Shown in pieces: positions 10,452-18,180 of a stretch of DNA of 45,422 nt (position 1 is the first letter of the stretch; each line of letters begins with the position of its first letter). The translations under genes were made by a program, and so were the position numbers. Source of the DNA: an uncultured Eubacterium sp. (GTDB lineage Bacteria; Bacillota; Clostridia; Lachnospirales; Lachnospiraceae); the NCBI GenBank assembly GCA_905236805.1, contig CAJOPH010000064.1:1-45422 (forward strand). Direction: 5' to 3'. The notes beneath the pieces were generated by a model, which made no database searches, was not told where the DNA came from, and saw nothing but the letters and a program-made list of their open reading frames with translations.

Positions 10452-10459
10452 GTGATTTT

Positions 10460-12124
10460 ATGAAAAGTGATAATGTAAAAAAGGGGATGCAGCAGGCTCC
10501 ACACAGATCATTATTTAATGCCCTTGGATTTACCGAGGAGGAGATGGGAAAGCCCCTGGTGGGGATAGTAAGCTCCTACAATGAAATAGTCCCCGGGCAT
10601 ATGAACCTTGATAAGATAGTAAACGCGGTAAAGCAGGGCGTGTCCATGGCAGGGGGAGTACCCGTGGTATTTCCGGCCATTGCCGTATGCGATGGCATAG
10701 CGATGGGGCATATCGGCATGAAGTACTCCCTCGTTACCCGTGACCTCATAGCAGATTCGACGGAGTGCATGGCCATAGCGCACCAGTTTGATGCCCTGGT
10801 GATGGTACCAAACTGTGACAAAAACGTTCCCGGTCTTTTGATGGCAGCCGCCCGCGTGAATGTTCCCACGGTATTTGTTTCGGGAGGCCCCATGATGGCA
10901 GGACACATACATGGGAAAAAGAGATCGCTTTCTTCCATGTTCGAGGCTGTAGGCTCTTACTCTGCGGGCACCATGACGGAGGAAGACGTAAAGGAATACG
11001 AAAGGAAGGTTTGTCCTACCTGTGGGTCATGTTCGGGAATGTACACGGCAAATTCCATGAACTGTCTGACAGAGGTTCTGGGGATGGGTTTACAGGGAAA
11101 CGGAACCATTCCGGCCGTTTATTCGGAGAGAATACGCCTGGCGAAGCATGCGGGGATGAAGGTCATGGAAATGCTGGAAAAGGACATAAGACCACGTGAC
11201 ATAATGACGAAGGAAGCCATCCTTAATGCCCTTACCGTGGATATGGCCCTTGGGTGTTCCACAAACAGTATGCTTCATTTGCCCGCTATAGCGCATGAGG
11301 TGGGATTTGATTTTGATATCACCTTTGCAAATGAAATAAGTGAAAAGACCCCAAACCTCTGTCACCTGGCTCCGGCAGGTCCTACCTATATGGAAGACCT
11401 AAACGAAGCAGGGGGCGTATATGCGGTGATGAATGAACTCTCCAAGAAAAATCTTCTAAATCTTGACTGCATGACGGTAACAGGAAAGACGGTGGGAGAA
11501 AATATCAAAAATGTAATAAATAAAGATCCGGGTGTTATCCGTCCCATAGATGATCCATATACTGCCACGGGAGGATTGGCCGTGCTTACAGGAAACCTTG
11601 CCCCCTTGGGAAGCGTGGTAAAAAGGTCTGCCGTGGTCGATGAGATGCTCGTTCACGAGGGTCCGGCTCGTGTGTTTGAATGCGAGGAGGATGCGATAGA
11701 TGCCATAAAAGGTGGCAGGATAAATGAAGGGGATGTGGTGGTCATCCGTTATGAAGGACCAAAGGGAGGACCCGGAATGAGGGAGATGCTAAACCCGACA
11801 TCCGCCATAGCGGGAATGGGTCTGGGGTCTTCCGTGGCATTGATAACGGACGGAAGGTTTTCCGGTGCATCCAGGGGTGCATCCATAGGACACGTATCAC
11901 CTGAGGCTGCGGTGGGAGGACCCATAGCGTTTGTAGAGGAGGGAGATATCATAAAAATAAATATCCCCGAACTTTCCATAAACCTGGACATATCGGACGA
12001 AGAGATGGAAAACAGGAAAAAGAACTGGAAGCCAAGGAAACCCAAGGTTACCACGGGGTATCTTGCAAGATATGCCGCAATGACTACCAGCGGGGCCAAG
12101 GGAGCCATCTTAGAGTTGCCTTAA
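10460..12124 (+). CDS. ilvD: dihydroxy-acid dehydratase
   Basis: Fe-S dehydratase forming 2-ketoisovalerate and 2-keto-3-methylvalerate, the third common branched-chain step. The 554-residue length is typical. Cluster cysteines are seen at C119 (PNCDKNVPG) and in [19 protein letters not shown] (C185, C188, C191). [12 protein letters not shown] and [26 protein letters not shown] are also diagnostic. The start is supported by its match to the family N-terminus ([21 protein letters not shown]) and by AGGTG a few bases upstream that overlaps the leuB stop. It is followed 35 bases later by ilvB. Such clusters are usually oxygen-labile, which fits an anaerobe. Confidence 0.97.
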   Translation: MKSDNVKKGMQQAPHRSLFNALGFTEEEMGKPLVGIVSSYNEIVPGHMNLDKIVNAVKQGVSMAGGVPVVFPAIAVCDGIAMGHIGMKYSLVTRDLIADSTECMAIAHQFDALVMVPNCDKNVPGLLMAAARVNVPTVFVSGGPMMAGHIHGKKRSLSSMFEAVGSYSAGTMTEEDVKEYERKVCPTCGSCSGMYTANSMNCLTEVLGMGLQGNGTIPAVYSERIRLAKHAGMKVMEMLEKDIRPRDIMTKEAILNALTVDMALGCSTNSMLHLPAIAHEVGFDFDITFANEISEKTPNLCHLAPAGPTYMEDLNEAGGVYAVMNELSKKNLLNLDCMTVTGKTVGENIKNVINKDPGVIRPIDDPYTATGGLAVLTGNLAPLGSVVKRSAVVDEMLVHEGPARVFECEEDAIDAIKGGRINEGDVVVIRYEGPKGGPGMREMLNPTSAIAGMGLGSSVALITDGRFSGASRGASIGHVSPEAAVGGPIAFVEEGDIIKINIPELSINLDISDEEMENRKKNWKPRKPKVTTGYLARYAAMTTSGAKGAILELP

Positions 12125-12159
12125 GTCATTGTAAAGACATAATTTTTGGAGTATTTATT

Positions 12160-13884
12160 ATGAAACTTAACGGTTCACAGATTGTGATGGAGTGCCTTAT
12201 CGAGCAGGGTGTGGATACGATTTTTGGTTATCCCGGAGGGGCAATCCTCAATATATATGATGCGCTCTACCAATACGGTGACAGGTTCCATCATGTTTTG
12301 ACTTCCCATGAACAGGGGGCATCCCACGCCGCGGACGGGTATGCCAGGGCTACGGGAAAGGTGGGGGTATGCTTTGCCACATCGGGGCCCGGAGCCACCA
12401 ACCTTGTGACAGGGATCGCGACGGCTTACATGGATTCTATCCCCATGGTTGCCATCACCTGCAACGTGGGCACCGCTTTGATAGGAAAGGATTCTTTCCA
12501 GGAGATAGATATCACGGGAGTGACCATGCCGATTACCAAGTATTCTTTTTTGGTGGAAGACGTCAAAAACTTAGCTCCCACCATCAGAAAGGCTTTCCGT
12601 ATAGCAAATGAGGGAAGGAAGGGACCTGTCCTGGTAGATATCACAAAAGACGTAACAGCCGCGGAGACAGAATATGAAAAAGGCAGTGATGATACATCAA
12701 GATATGTGATTCCCAGTCCCACTGATGAGGAAATAGAAAAAATAACAGACCTCATAAACAGATCAAGGAAACCCTATATCTTTGTGGGAGGGGGATGCGC
12801 TTTATCAGGGGCAAAAGACGAAATAAGACAGCTTTCAGAGCTGATGGATGCTCCGGTGTGTGATACATTGATGGGGAAGGGCGTTTTTTCCGGAGATCAT
12901 GAAAGATATACAGGTATGCTCGGAATGCATGGCACCAAGGTTTCCAATTTCGGCGTGGTGGACTGCGACCTTCTTTTGGCCATAGGGGTGCGTTTTTCCG
13001 ACAGGGTCATAGGCGACGCAAAGAAATTTGCTTCCAAGGCAAAGATTGTCCACATAGACCTTGATGCCGCTGAGATCAATAAAAACGTGGTCGTTGATTT
13101 TCCCATGGTAGGAGATGCGAAGGAAATAGTCTCAAGGATTGTTAAAAAGCTGACAAAGCAAAGTCATCCGGAATGGATGGCAAAGATTCATGATTTTAAG
13201 GAAAAATATCCCAAGGTGGTGGCAACGGAAGGACTTACCTGCCCCTATATCATAAGGCACATTTATGAACAAACTAATGGGGATGCCATAATGTGTACGG
13301 ATGTGGGACAGCACCAGATGTGGACGGCCCAGTACTACCTTTTCAAAGAACCACACCAGCTTATCACATCAGGGGGATTGGGAACCATGGGCTATGGGTT
13401 AGGTGCTGCCATAGGGGCAAAGTGCGGCCGTCCTGAAAAAAGGGTCATAAACATCACAGGTGATGGATGTTTCCGCATGAATATGAATGAGCTTGCCACG
13501 GCATCCAGGGAAAAGCTCCCCATCATTGAGATCATTATAGACAACAGGGCTTTGGGGATGGTCAGGCAGTGGCAGAGCCTTTATTACGGGGGCAGGTATT
13601 CGGCCACGGTGTTAGACGACGGGATGGATTACCTCAAGGTCTCACAGGGTATGGGTGCTGTCACATATGATGTAAATACCCGGGAGGAATTTGACGGGGC
13701 GTTCGAAAAAGCCCTCAAAGAGACTCAAAGACCGGTGGTCATAGACTGCCATATAGACCAGGACAAAAAAGTGTGGCCCATGGTCTCTCCGGGAGCCACC
13801 TTGGAAGAGACTTTCGATGGGGAAGACCTGATAGAAGAGAGCAAAAAAAAGGCAAAGACATATTCTGAAAGCAATGAGATTTAA
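12160..13884 (+). CDS. ilvB: acetolactate synthase large (catalytic) subunit
   Basis: Thiamine-diphosphate enzyme condensing pyruvate with pyruvate or 2-ketobutyrate. Full length at 574 residues: N-terminal pyrimidine-binding domain (YPGGAILNIYDALY; HEQGASHAADGYARATGKVG with the catalytic glutamate), central FAD-binding domain, and C-terminal cofactor domain with the GDG...N motif (NITGDGCFRMNMNELATA) and DNRALGMVRQWQ. GGAG lies nine bases before the ATG. The regulatory subunit gene ilvN is in the other transcription unit about 9 kb upstream, so subunit balance must be set across two promoters. serC follows after 64 bases that hold its own strong ribosome site but no clear promoter. Confidence 0.96.
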   Translation: MKLNGSQIVMECLIEQGVDTIFGYPGGAILNIYDALYQYGDRFHHVLTSHEQGASHAADGYARATGKVGVCFATSGPGATNLVTGIATAYMDSIPMVAITCNVGTALIGKDSFQEIDITGVTMPITKYSFLVEDVKNLAPTIRKAFRIANEGRKGPVLVDITKDVTAAETEYEKGSDDTSRYVIPSPTDEEIEKITDLINRSRKPYIFVGGGCALSGAKDEIRQLSELMDAPVCDTLMGKGVFSGDHERYTGMLGMHGTKVSNFGVVDCDLLLAIGVRFSDRVIGDAKKFASKAKIVHIDLDAAEINKNVVVDFPMVGDAKEIVSRIVKKLTKQSHPEWMAKIHDFKEKYPKVVATEGLTCPYIIRHIYEQTNGDAIMCTDVGQHQMWTAQYYLFKEPHQLITSGGLGTMGYGLGAAIGAKCGRPEKRVINITGDGCFRMNMNELATASREKLPIIEIIIDNRALGMVRQWQSLYYGGRYSATVLDDGMDYLKVSQGMGAVTYDVNTREEFDGAFEKALKETQRPVVIDCHIDQDKKVWPMVSPGATLEETFDGEDLIEESKKKAKTYSESNEI

Positions 13885-13948
13885 GGAACCGTAAAGAAAT
13901 AATTCCTAAGGGGAGTATTGACAATATCGAATAGGAGGTTTTTATACG

Positions 13949-15034
13949 ATGGGCAGGGTTTATAATTTTTCGGCAGGACCTGCGGTTCTGCCCGAAGAGG
14001 TTTTGAAAAAAGCACAGGAAGATATGCTTGATTACAATGGCTGCGGAATGAGTGTGATGGAAATGAGTCACCGCTCCAAGATGTTTGACGATATCATAAA
14101 AAACGCCGAGGCCAATATCAGAAAGCTTATGAACATTCCTGATGGATATACGGTACTGTTTCTTCAGGGAGGAGCTTCCCTGCAGTTTTCAGCCATCCCC
14201 ATGAACCTTGCAAAAAATGGCACGGCTGACTACATCATCACGGGACAGTGGGCTAAAAAGGCGGCATTGGAGGCTGAGAAATTCATAAAAGTAAACAGGC
14301 CCGCTTCTTCGGAGGATGAGACCTTTAGCTATATACCCGACTGCTCCGACCTTAATATATCCGATGATGCTGACTATGTTTATATCTGCGAAAACAATAC
14401 CATATATGGTACAAAATACCACACCCTTCCCAATACCCAGGGAAAGGATCTTGTTGCGGATGTGTCTTCCTGTTTTTTGTCTGAGCCTGTGGATATAAGT
14501 AAATATGCTGTCATATATGGGGGTGTCCAAAAGAATGTAGGTCCCGCCGGTCTTGTGATAGACATAATAAGAAATGACCTTATAAGGGACGATGTGATGG
14601 AAAAAACCCCTACCATGCTGAAATGGAAGACCCAGGCAGATAATGCCTCATTGTACAACACCCCAAACTGCTGGGCCATCTACATCTGCGGTCTTGTTTT
14701 TGAGCATCTTCTAAATAACGGTGGATTGGAAGGTGCAAAAAAAAGAAATGAAGAAAAGGCAAAGATTTTGTATGATTTTCTGGACTCTTCGAAGCTTTTC
14801 AAGGGAACCGTCAGAAAGGATTCAAGGTCCCTTATGAATGTTCCTTTTGTCACGGGGGATGATGAGCTTGATAAAAAGTTCGTTGCCGAGGCCAAGGAAA
14901 ATGGCATGGAAAACTTAAAAGGTCACAGGACAGTGGGAGGAATGAGGGCTTCCATCTACAATGCCATGCCCAAAGAAGGTGTGGAGAAGCTTGTTACGTT
15001 CATGGAGGACTTTGAAAAGAAGAATTTGAAGTAA
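13949..15034 (+). CDS. serC: phosphoserine aminotransferase
   Basis: PLP enzyme converting 3-phosphohydroxypyruvate to phosphoserine, using glutamate. The 361-residue protein starts MGRVYNFSAGPAVLPEEVL, a family signature. The PLP lysine is K195 in VIYGGVQKNVGPAGL. EMSHRS and GMRASIYNAMP near the C-terminus are also conserved. The ATG at 13949 follows TAGGAGG. It is paired with serA downstream (43-base gap), so the order is reaction 2 then reaction 1 of the pathway. No phosphoserine phosphatase (serB) is present in the window. Confidence 0.96.
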   Translation: MGRVYNFSAGPAVLPEEVLKKAQEDMLDYNGCGMSVMEMSHRSKMFDDIIKNAEANIRKLMNIPDGYTVLFLQGGASLQFSAIPMNLAKNGTADYIITGQWAKKAALEAEKFIKVNRPASSEDETFSYIPDCSDLNISDDADYVYICENNTIYGTKYHTLPNTQGKDLVADVSSCFLSEPVDISKYAVIYGGVQKNVGPAGLVIDIIRNDLIRDDVMEKTPTMLKWKTQADNASLYNTPNCWAIYICGLVFEHLLNNGGLEGAKKRNEEKAKILYDFLDSSKLFKGTVRKDSRSLMNVPFVTGDDELDKKFVAEAKENGMENLKGHRTVGGMRASIYNAMPKEGVEKLVTFMEDFEKKNLK

Positions 15035-15077
15035 TAGATCATGAATAACGATCAAAAATAATGGGGGGATTTTTACT

Positions 15078-16241
15078 ATGTTTACTTATACCTGCCTTAA
15101 CCCAATCTCACAGAAGGGTTTGGATGGCTTTGATGAAAACTACAAAGTGGTGGAGGATCTTGACGGGGCGGACTGCGTTTTGGTAAGGAGCACCGCCATG
15201 CACGACATGGATCTGGGGGATTCCTTAAAGGCCATAGCGCGTGCGGGTGCGGGAGTGAACAATATTCCGCTGGATAAATGCGCAGATTCCGGCATTGTCG
15301 TATTTAATACTCCGGGAGCGAATGCGAACGGAGTAAAAGAACTGGTTCTTGCCGGCATGTTCCTTGCGGCCCGTGATGTGGTGGGCGGAATGGAATGGGT
15401 GCTTTCCGAGAAAGATAATCCCGATGTCAAAAAATTAACGGAAAAAAAGAAAAAAGCCTATGCCGGAACGGAAATCCTTGGGAAAAAGCTTGGAGTCATA
15501 GGTCTTGGAGCTATAGGGGTAAGGGTTGCTAATGCTGCCATTGCCCTGGGGATGGAAGTTTTGGGATATGATCCCTACGTATCCGTGGCTGCGGCCTGGA
15601 ACCTTTCCAGAAAGGTGACACATATCTCCGATGTGAATGACATATATAAGGAATGTGATTACATAACCGTCCATGTGCCTGCGATGGATTCCACAAAGGG
15701 AATGATAGGAACCGGCGAGATAGCATTGATGAAGAAAAATGCCACCGTGCTAAATATGGCCAGGGATATTCTGGTGGATGAAGATGAAATTGTAAAGGCT
15801 CTTTCTGAAGGAAGGATTCACAGGTATGTTTCAGATTTCCCAAATGAAAAAACAGCCGGGAAGGAAGGCGTGATACTCATCCCGCACCTTGGGGCATCCA
15901 CGGAAGAAGCCGAAGATAATTGCGCTATCATGGCTGTGGAAGAGCTTAGGGATTTTCTGGAGAACGGCAATGTCAGGCATTCCGTAAACTATCCCGATTG
16001 CGAGATGGGCGTATGCGAGACCGAGGGGAGGATATGCATACTCCATAAAAACGTAAAGGGAATGATAGGAAAATATACCCGGATTCTTGGCGATGAAGGC
16101 GTAAACATAGAAAACATGGCCAGCAAAGGGAAAGGAGATTACGCCTACACCATACTGGATCTGGAGTCTTCCATTACGGAGGATGCGCTTGATAAGGTAA
16201 GGGCGGTAGATGGCGTGATCAGGGTAAATGTAGTAAAATAA
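15078..16241 (+). CDS. serA: D-3-phosphoglycerate dehydrogenase with C-terminal ACT domain
   Basis: First step of serine synthesis, NAD-linked oxidation of 3-phosphoglycerate. Residues: substrate domain at both ends of the catalytic core, the NAD-binding Rossmann loop GLGAIGVRVANAA, ARD in the catalytic loop, and the catalytic histidine in IPHLGASTEEAEDN. An ACT domain closes the protein (about 315-387, ICILHKNVKGMIGKYTRILG), the usual site of serine feedback. At 387 residues it is the short form without the intervening ASB domain. It is the last gene before a 17-bp perfect hairpin at 16244, then the DUF1015 gene. Confidence 0.94.
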   Translation: MFTYTCLNPISQKGLDGFDENYKVVEDLDGADCVLVRSTAMHDMDLGDSLKAIARAGAGVNNIPLDKCADSGIVVFNTPGANANGVKELVLAGMFLAARDVVGGMEWVLSEKDNPDVKKLTEKKKKAYAGTEILGKKLGVIGLGAIGVRVANAAIALGMEVLGYDPYVSVAAAWNLSRKVTHISDVNDIYKECDYITVHVPAMDSTKGMIGTGEIALMKKNATVLNMARDILVDEDEIVKALSEGRIHRYVSDFPNEKTAGKEGVILIPHLGASTEEAEDNCAIMAVEELRDFLENGNVRHSVNYPDCEMGVCETEGRICILHKNVKGMIGKYTRILGDEGVNIENMASKGKGDYAYTILDLESSITEDALDKVRAVDGVIRVNVVK

Positions 16242-16243
16242 TG

Positions 16244-16284
16244 AATTGACTAAGGAGGGGATTTACTCCCCTCCTTAGTCAATT
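16244..16284 (+). other. 17-bp perfect hairpin after serA, no U-tract
   Basis: 16244-16260 pairs perfectly with 16268-16284 (core GACTAAGGAGGGG / CCCCTCCTTAGTC) around a seven-base loop. The left arm contains an AAGGAGG sequence like a ribosome site, buried in the stem. After the hairpin there is AATTATCC rather than a T-run. It may be a terminator of unusual type, a processing site or a translation blocker. Confidence 0.75.
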
Positions 16285-16308
16285 ATCCATAAACATAAGG
16301 AGACAAAA

Positions 16309-17550
16309 ATGGCAGTATTTAAGGCTTTTAAGGCGATAAGGCCAAGTGGGGACGCAAAGGATGTGGCTGCGCTTCCATATGATGTTTACAATTCAAAGGA
16401 AGCAAGGGATGCCGTAAAGGATAATCCAAAATCTTTTCTTAATATCGACAGGGCAGAGGTTCTTTTTCCGGAAGGGACATCCCCCTATGAAGATAAGGTA
16501 TATGAAAAAGCAAAAGAAACCTTATGGAAGATGGTGGAGGAAGGTGTTTATTTAAGGGAAGAAAAAGAAGCCTTTTATGTCTATAGACTGGAAAAGGATT
16601 TCGGGAGAAAAAACGTTTCCCAGACAGGGATAGTGGGACTTTGCTCGATAGATGACTATGAAGAAGGAATAATAAAAAAGCACGAGAACACATTGGAGGC
16701 AAAAGAACAGGACAGGATAAGGCATATTGATACATTAAATGCCCAGACAGGACCTATTTTTTTGGCTTATAAGGGGGATGACGGGATTGAGAAACTGATA
16801 AAAAATATCACTTCAAAGGAGCCCCTGTACGATTTTACCGCTCCCGACGATGGGGTGAGGCAGACCATATGGAAGGCGGATGATGAAGGAGATATCGATC
16901 AAATAAACAAATATTTCAAGGAAAAAGACCTTTATATAGCAGACGGACACCACAGGGCGGCCTCAGCGGTGAAGGTAGGCCTGAAAAGAAGAAAAGAAAA
17001 TCCGGATAAGCACCCGGAATCGGATTATTTTCTTACGGTGGTTTTTCCTTCATCAGAGCTTTTCATCATGGATTATAACAGGGTGGTAAAGGATCTAAAC
17101 GGACTATCTGAAGAAGGCTTCCTTGATAAGGTAAAAGAGATTTTTGATGTCAGAGAGTCAGATTCCGCACATGCTTCTCCTGATAAAAAATATCATTTCG
17201 GAATGTACCTTGGCGGAAGGTGGTACGATCTTTGTGTCAGGAAAAAAGACAGGGTAGATGATTCGGTGGGAAACCTGGATGTTTCTTACCTGCATAATCT
17301 TTTGATAGAGCCCATCTTAGGGATATCAGATCCCAAAAAAGATCCCCGTATAGATTTCGTTGGGGGAATAAGGGGTATGGGGGAGCTGGAGAAAAGGTGC
17401 GAAAAAGACTGCGTAGCCGCATTTTCCATGTACCCCACATCCATGGACGAGCTTATGAAGGTAGCCGATGAAAAAAGGCTTATGCCCCCAAAATCCACCT
17501 GGTTTGAGCCAAAGCTCCACAGCGGATTTTTTATTCATGATCTTACATAA
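16309..17550 (+). CDS. DUF1015 family protein, serine-locus associated
   Basis: Belongs to the DUF1015/COG4198 family (413 residues), whose biochemical role I cannot state with certainty. Diagnostic segments are MAVFKAFKAIRPSGDAKDVAALPYDVYN, KKHENT at residues 124-128 followed by EQDRIRHIDTLNAQTGPIF, and IADGHHRAASAV near 210-220. This last motif (D212-G213-H214-H215-R216) resembles the G-x-R-R-x-x-A box of ParB-type nucleotide-binding domains; members have sometimes been labelled ParB-like. The family often lies beside serA in clostridia. The protein is cytosolic and has no signal or membrane span. I infer a role in serine or phosphoserine metabolism, perhaps nucleotide-dependent like ParB-fold serine kinases, but that is unproven. 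AAGGAG precedes the ATG. Confidence 0.85.
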   Translation: MAVFKAFKAIRPSGDAKDVAALPYDVYNSKEARDAVKDNPKSFLNIDRAEVLFPEGTSPYEDKVYEKAKETLWKMVEEGVYLREEKEAFYVYRLEKDFGRKNVSQTGIVGLCSIDDYEEGIIKKHENTLEAKEQDRIRHIDTLNAQTGPIFLAYKGDDGIEKLIKNITSKEPLYDFTAPDDGVRQTIWKADDEGDIDQINKYFKEKDLYIADGHHRAASAVKVGLKRRKENPDKHPESDYFLTVVFPSSELFIMDYNRVVKDLNGLSEEGFLDKVKEIFDVRESDSAHASPDKKYHFGMYLGGRWYDLCVRKKDRVDDSVGNLDVSYLHNLLIEPILGISDPKKDPRIDFVGGIRGMGELEKRCEKDCVAAFSMYPTSMDELMKVADEKRLMPPKSTWFEPKLHSGFFIHDLT

Positions 17551-17557
17551 AAAAGCC

Positions 17558-17586
17558 TTGACAAATCGGACAGGGGGGTATATAAT
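17558..17586 (+). promoter_or_regulatory. perfect-consensus sigma-A promoter of arsR
   Basis: TTGACA (17558-17563), 17-bp spacer, TATAAT (17581-17586). The expected start point is at or within a base or two of the A of the arsR ATG (17593), so the message is probably leaderless. Confidence 0.9.
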
Positions 17587-17590
17587 GAAA

Positions 17591-17610
17591 ATATGAATAA
17601 TTGTTCAAAT
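17591..17610 (+). promoter_or_regulatory. SmtB/CzrA-like operator overlapping the arsR start codon
   Basis: ATATGAA, six bases, TTCAAAT: an imperfect inverted repeat with the TGAA-N6-TTCA core known from zinc-sensing ArsR-family operators. It covers the predicted +1 and the first codons of arsR, so autorepression is likely. Confidence 0.65.
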
Positions 17611-17910
17611 GAAAACATAGACAATGAAATCCCTATCGAGGAAATTTATGATCTGGCAGAGTTTTTCAAGGTCTTCGGGGATTCCACCAGGATAAGGATT
17701 TTGTGTGTGCTGATGGATGGTGAATACAGCGTAAGCGATATCGCTGAAGGGTTGAACATGACCCAGTCGGCCATTTCACATCAATTGCGGATCTTGAAAA
17801 CCTCCAGGCTGGTTTCTGCCAGGAGGGAAGGAAAGCAGATTTTTTACAGTCTTGCGGATGAGCATGTGCGGTCGATCATATCAATGGGATTTGATCATAT
17901 CGAGGAGTAA
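17593..17910 (+). CDS. ArsR/SmtB-family metal-sensing repressor
   Basis: Dimeric winged-helix repressor released from DNA by metal. It is 105 residues; the recognition region is SDIAEGLNMTQSAISHQLRILK. The C-terminal helix shows D89-x-H91, H102 and E105, the exact spacing of the SmtB alpha-5 zinc site (Asp, His, His, Glu). The single N-terminal cysteine (C4) makes a cadmium/lead alpha-3N site unlikely. There is no Shine-Dalgarno sequence at a useful distance: the only G-run (17573-17578) lies 14 bases upstream and between the promoter hexamers. The next two genes encode a metal-binding protein and an efflux ATPase, so zinc-induced efflux is the clear role. Confidence 0.92.
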   Translation: MNNCSNENIDNEIPIEEIYDLAEFFKVFGDSTRIRILCVLMDGEYSVSDIAEGLNMTQSAISHQLRILKTSRLVSARREGKQIFYSLADEHVRSIISMGFDHIEE

Positions 17911-17930
17911 GTTCCTAAGGAGGATAGATC

Positions 17931-18149
17931 ATGAAAAAGAAATTCAAATTAGAAGAGTTGGATTGTGCAAACTGTGCCGCCAAGATCGAAGAGGGTATAA
18001 GGAAGATAGACGGTGTAAAGGATGCAAAGGTTACCTTCATGACGCAGAAGCTGACCATCGAAGCCGAAGAAGGTGAGTTTGACAGGATTATGGATGAAGC
18101 AAATAAGGTGATATCAAAGGTTGAGCCTGACTGCAGGATAATAGCATAG
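17931..18149 (+). CDS. stand-alone heavy-metal-associated (HMA) domain protein
   Basis: A 72-residue ferredoxin-like metal-binding protein with the LDCANCAAKIEEGI motif (C12 and C15 as ligands), matching the N-terminal HMA domains of P-type metal ATPases and CopZ-like chaperones. The downstream ATPase lacks such a domain, so this looks like the domain encoded as a separate gene, which may hand metal to the pump or regulate it. The Asp before CxxC (D11-C-A-N-C) is typical of zinc/cadmium domains such as that of ZntA. AAGGAGG precedes the ATG; arsR ends 20 bases upstream. Confidence 0.9.
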   Translation: MKKKFKLEELDCANCAAKIEEGIRKIDGVKDAKVTFMTQKLTIEAEEGEFDRIMDEANKVISKVEPDCRIIA

Positions 18150-18180
18150 AATCGTTTCCCATATCTTTCGGAGGATTATT

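Noticed and set aside
13885-13948. Separate serC promoter from TTGACA near 13918
   Set aside because: A matching -10 box would fall after the ribosome site, within or next to the coding start, and no suitable hexamer is there.
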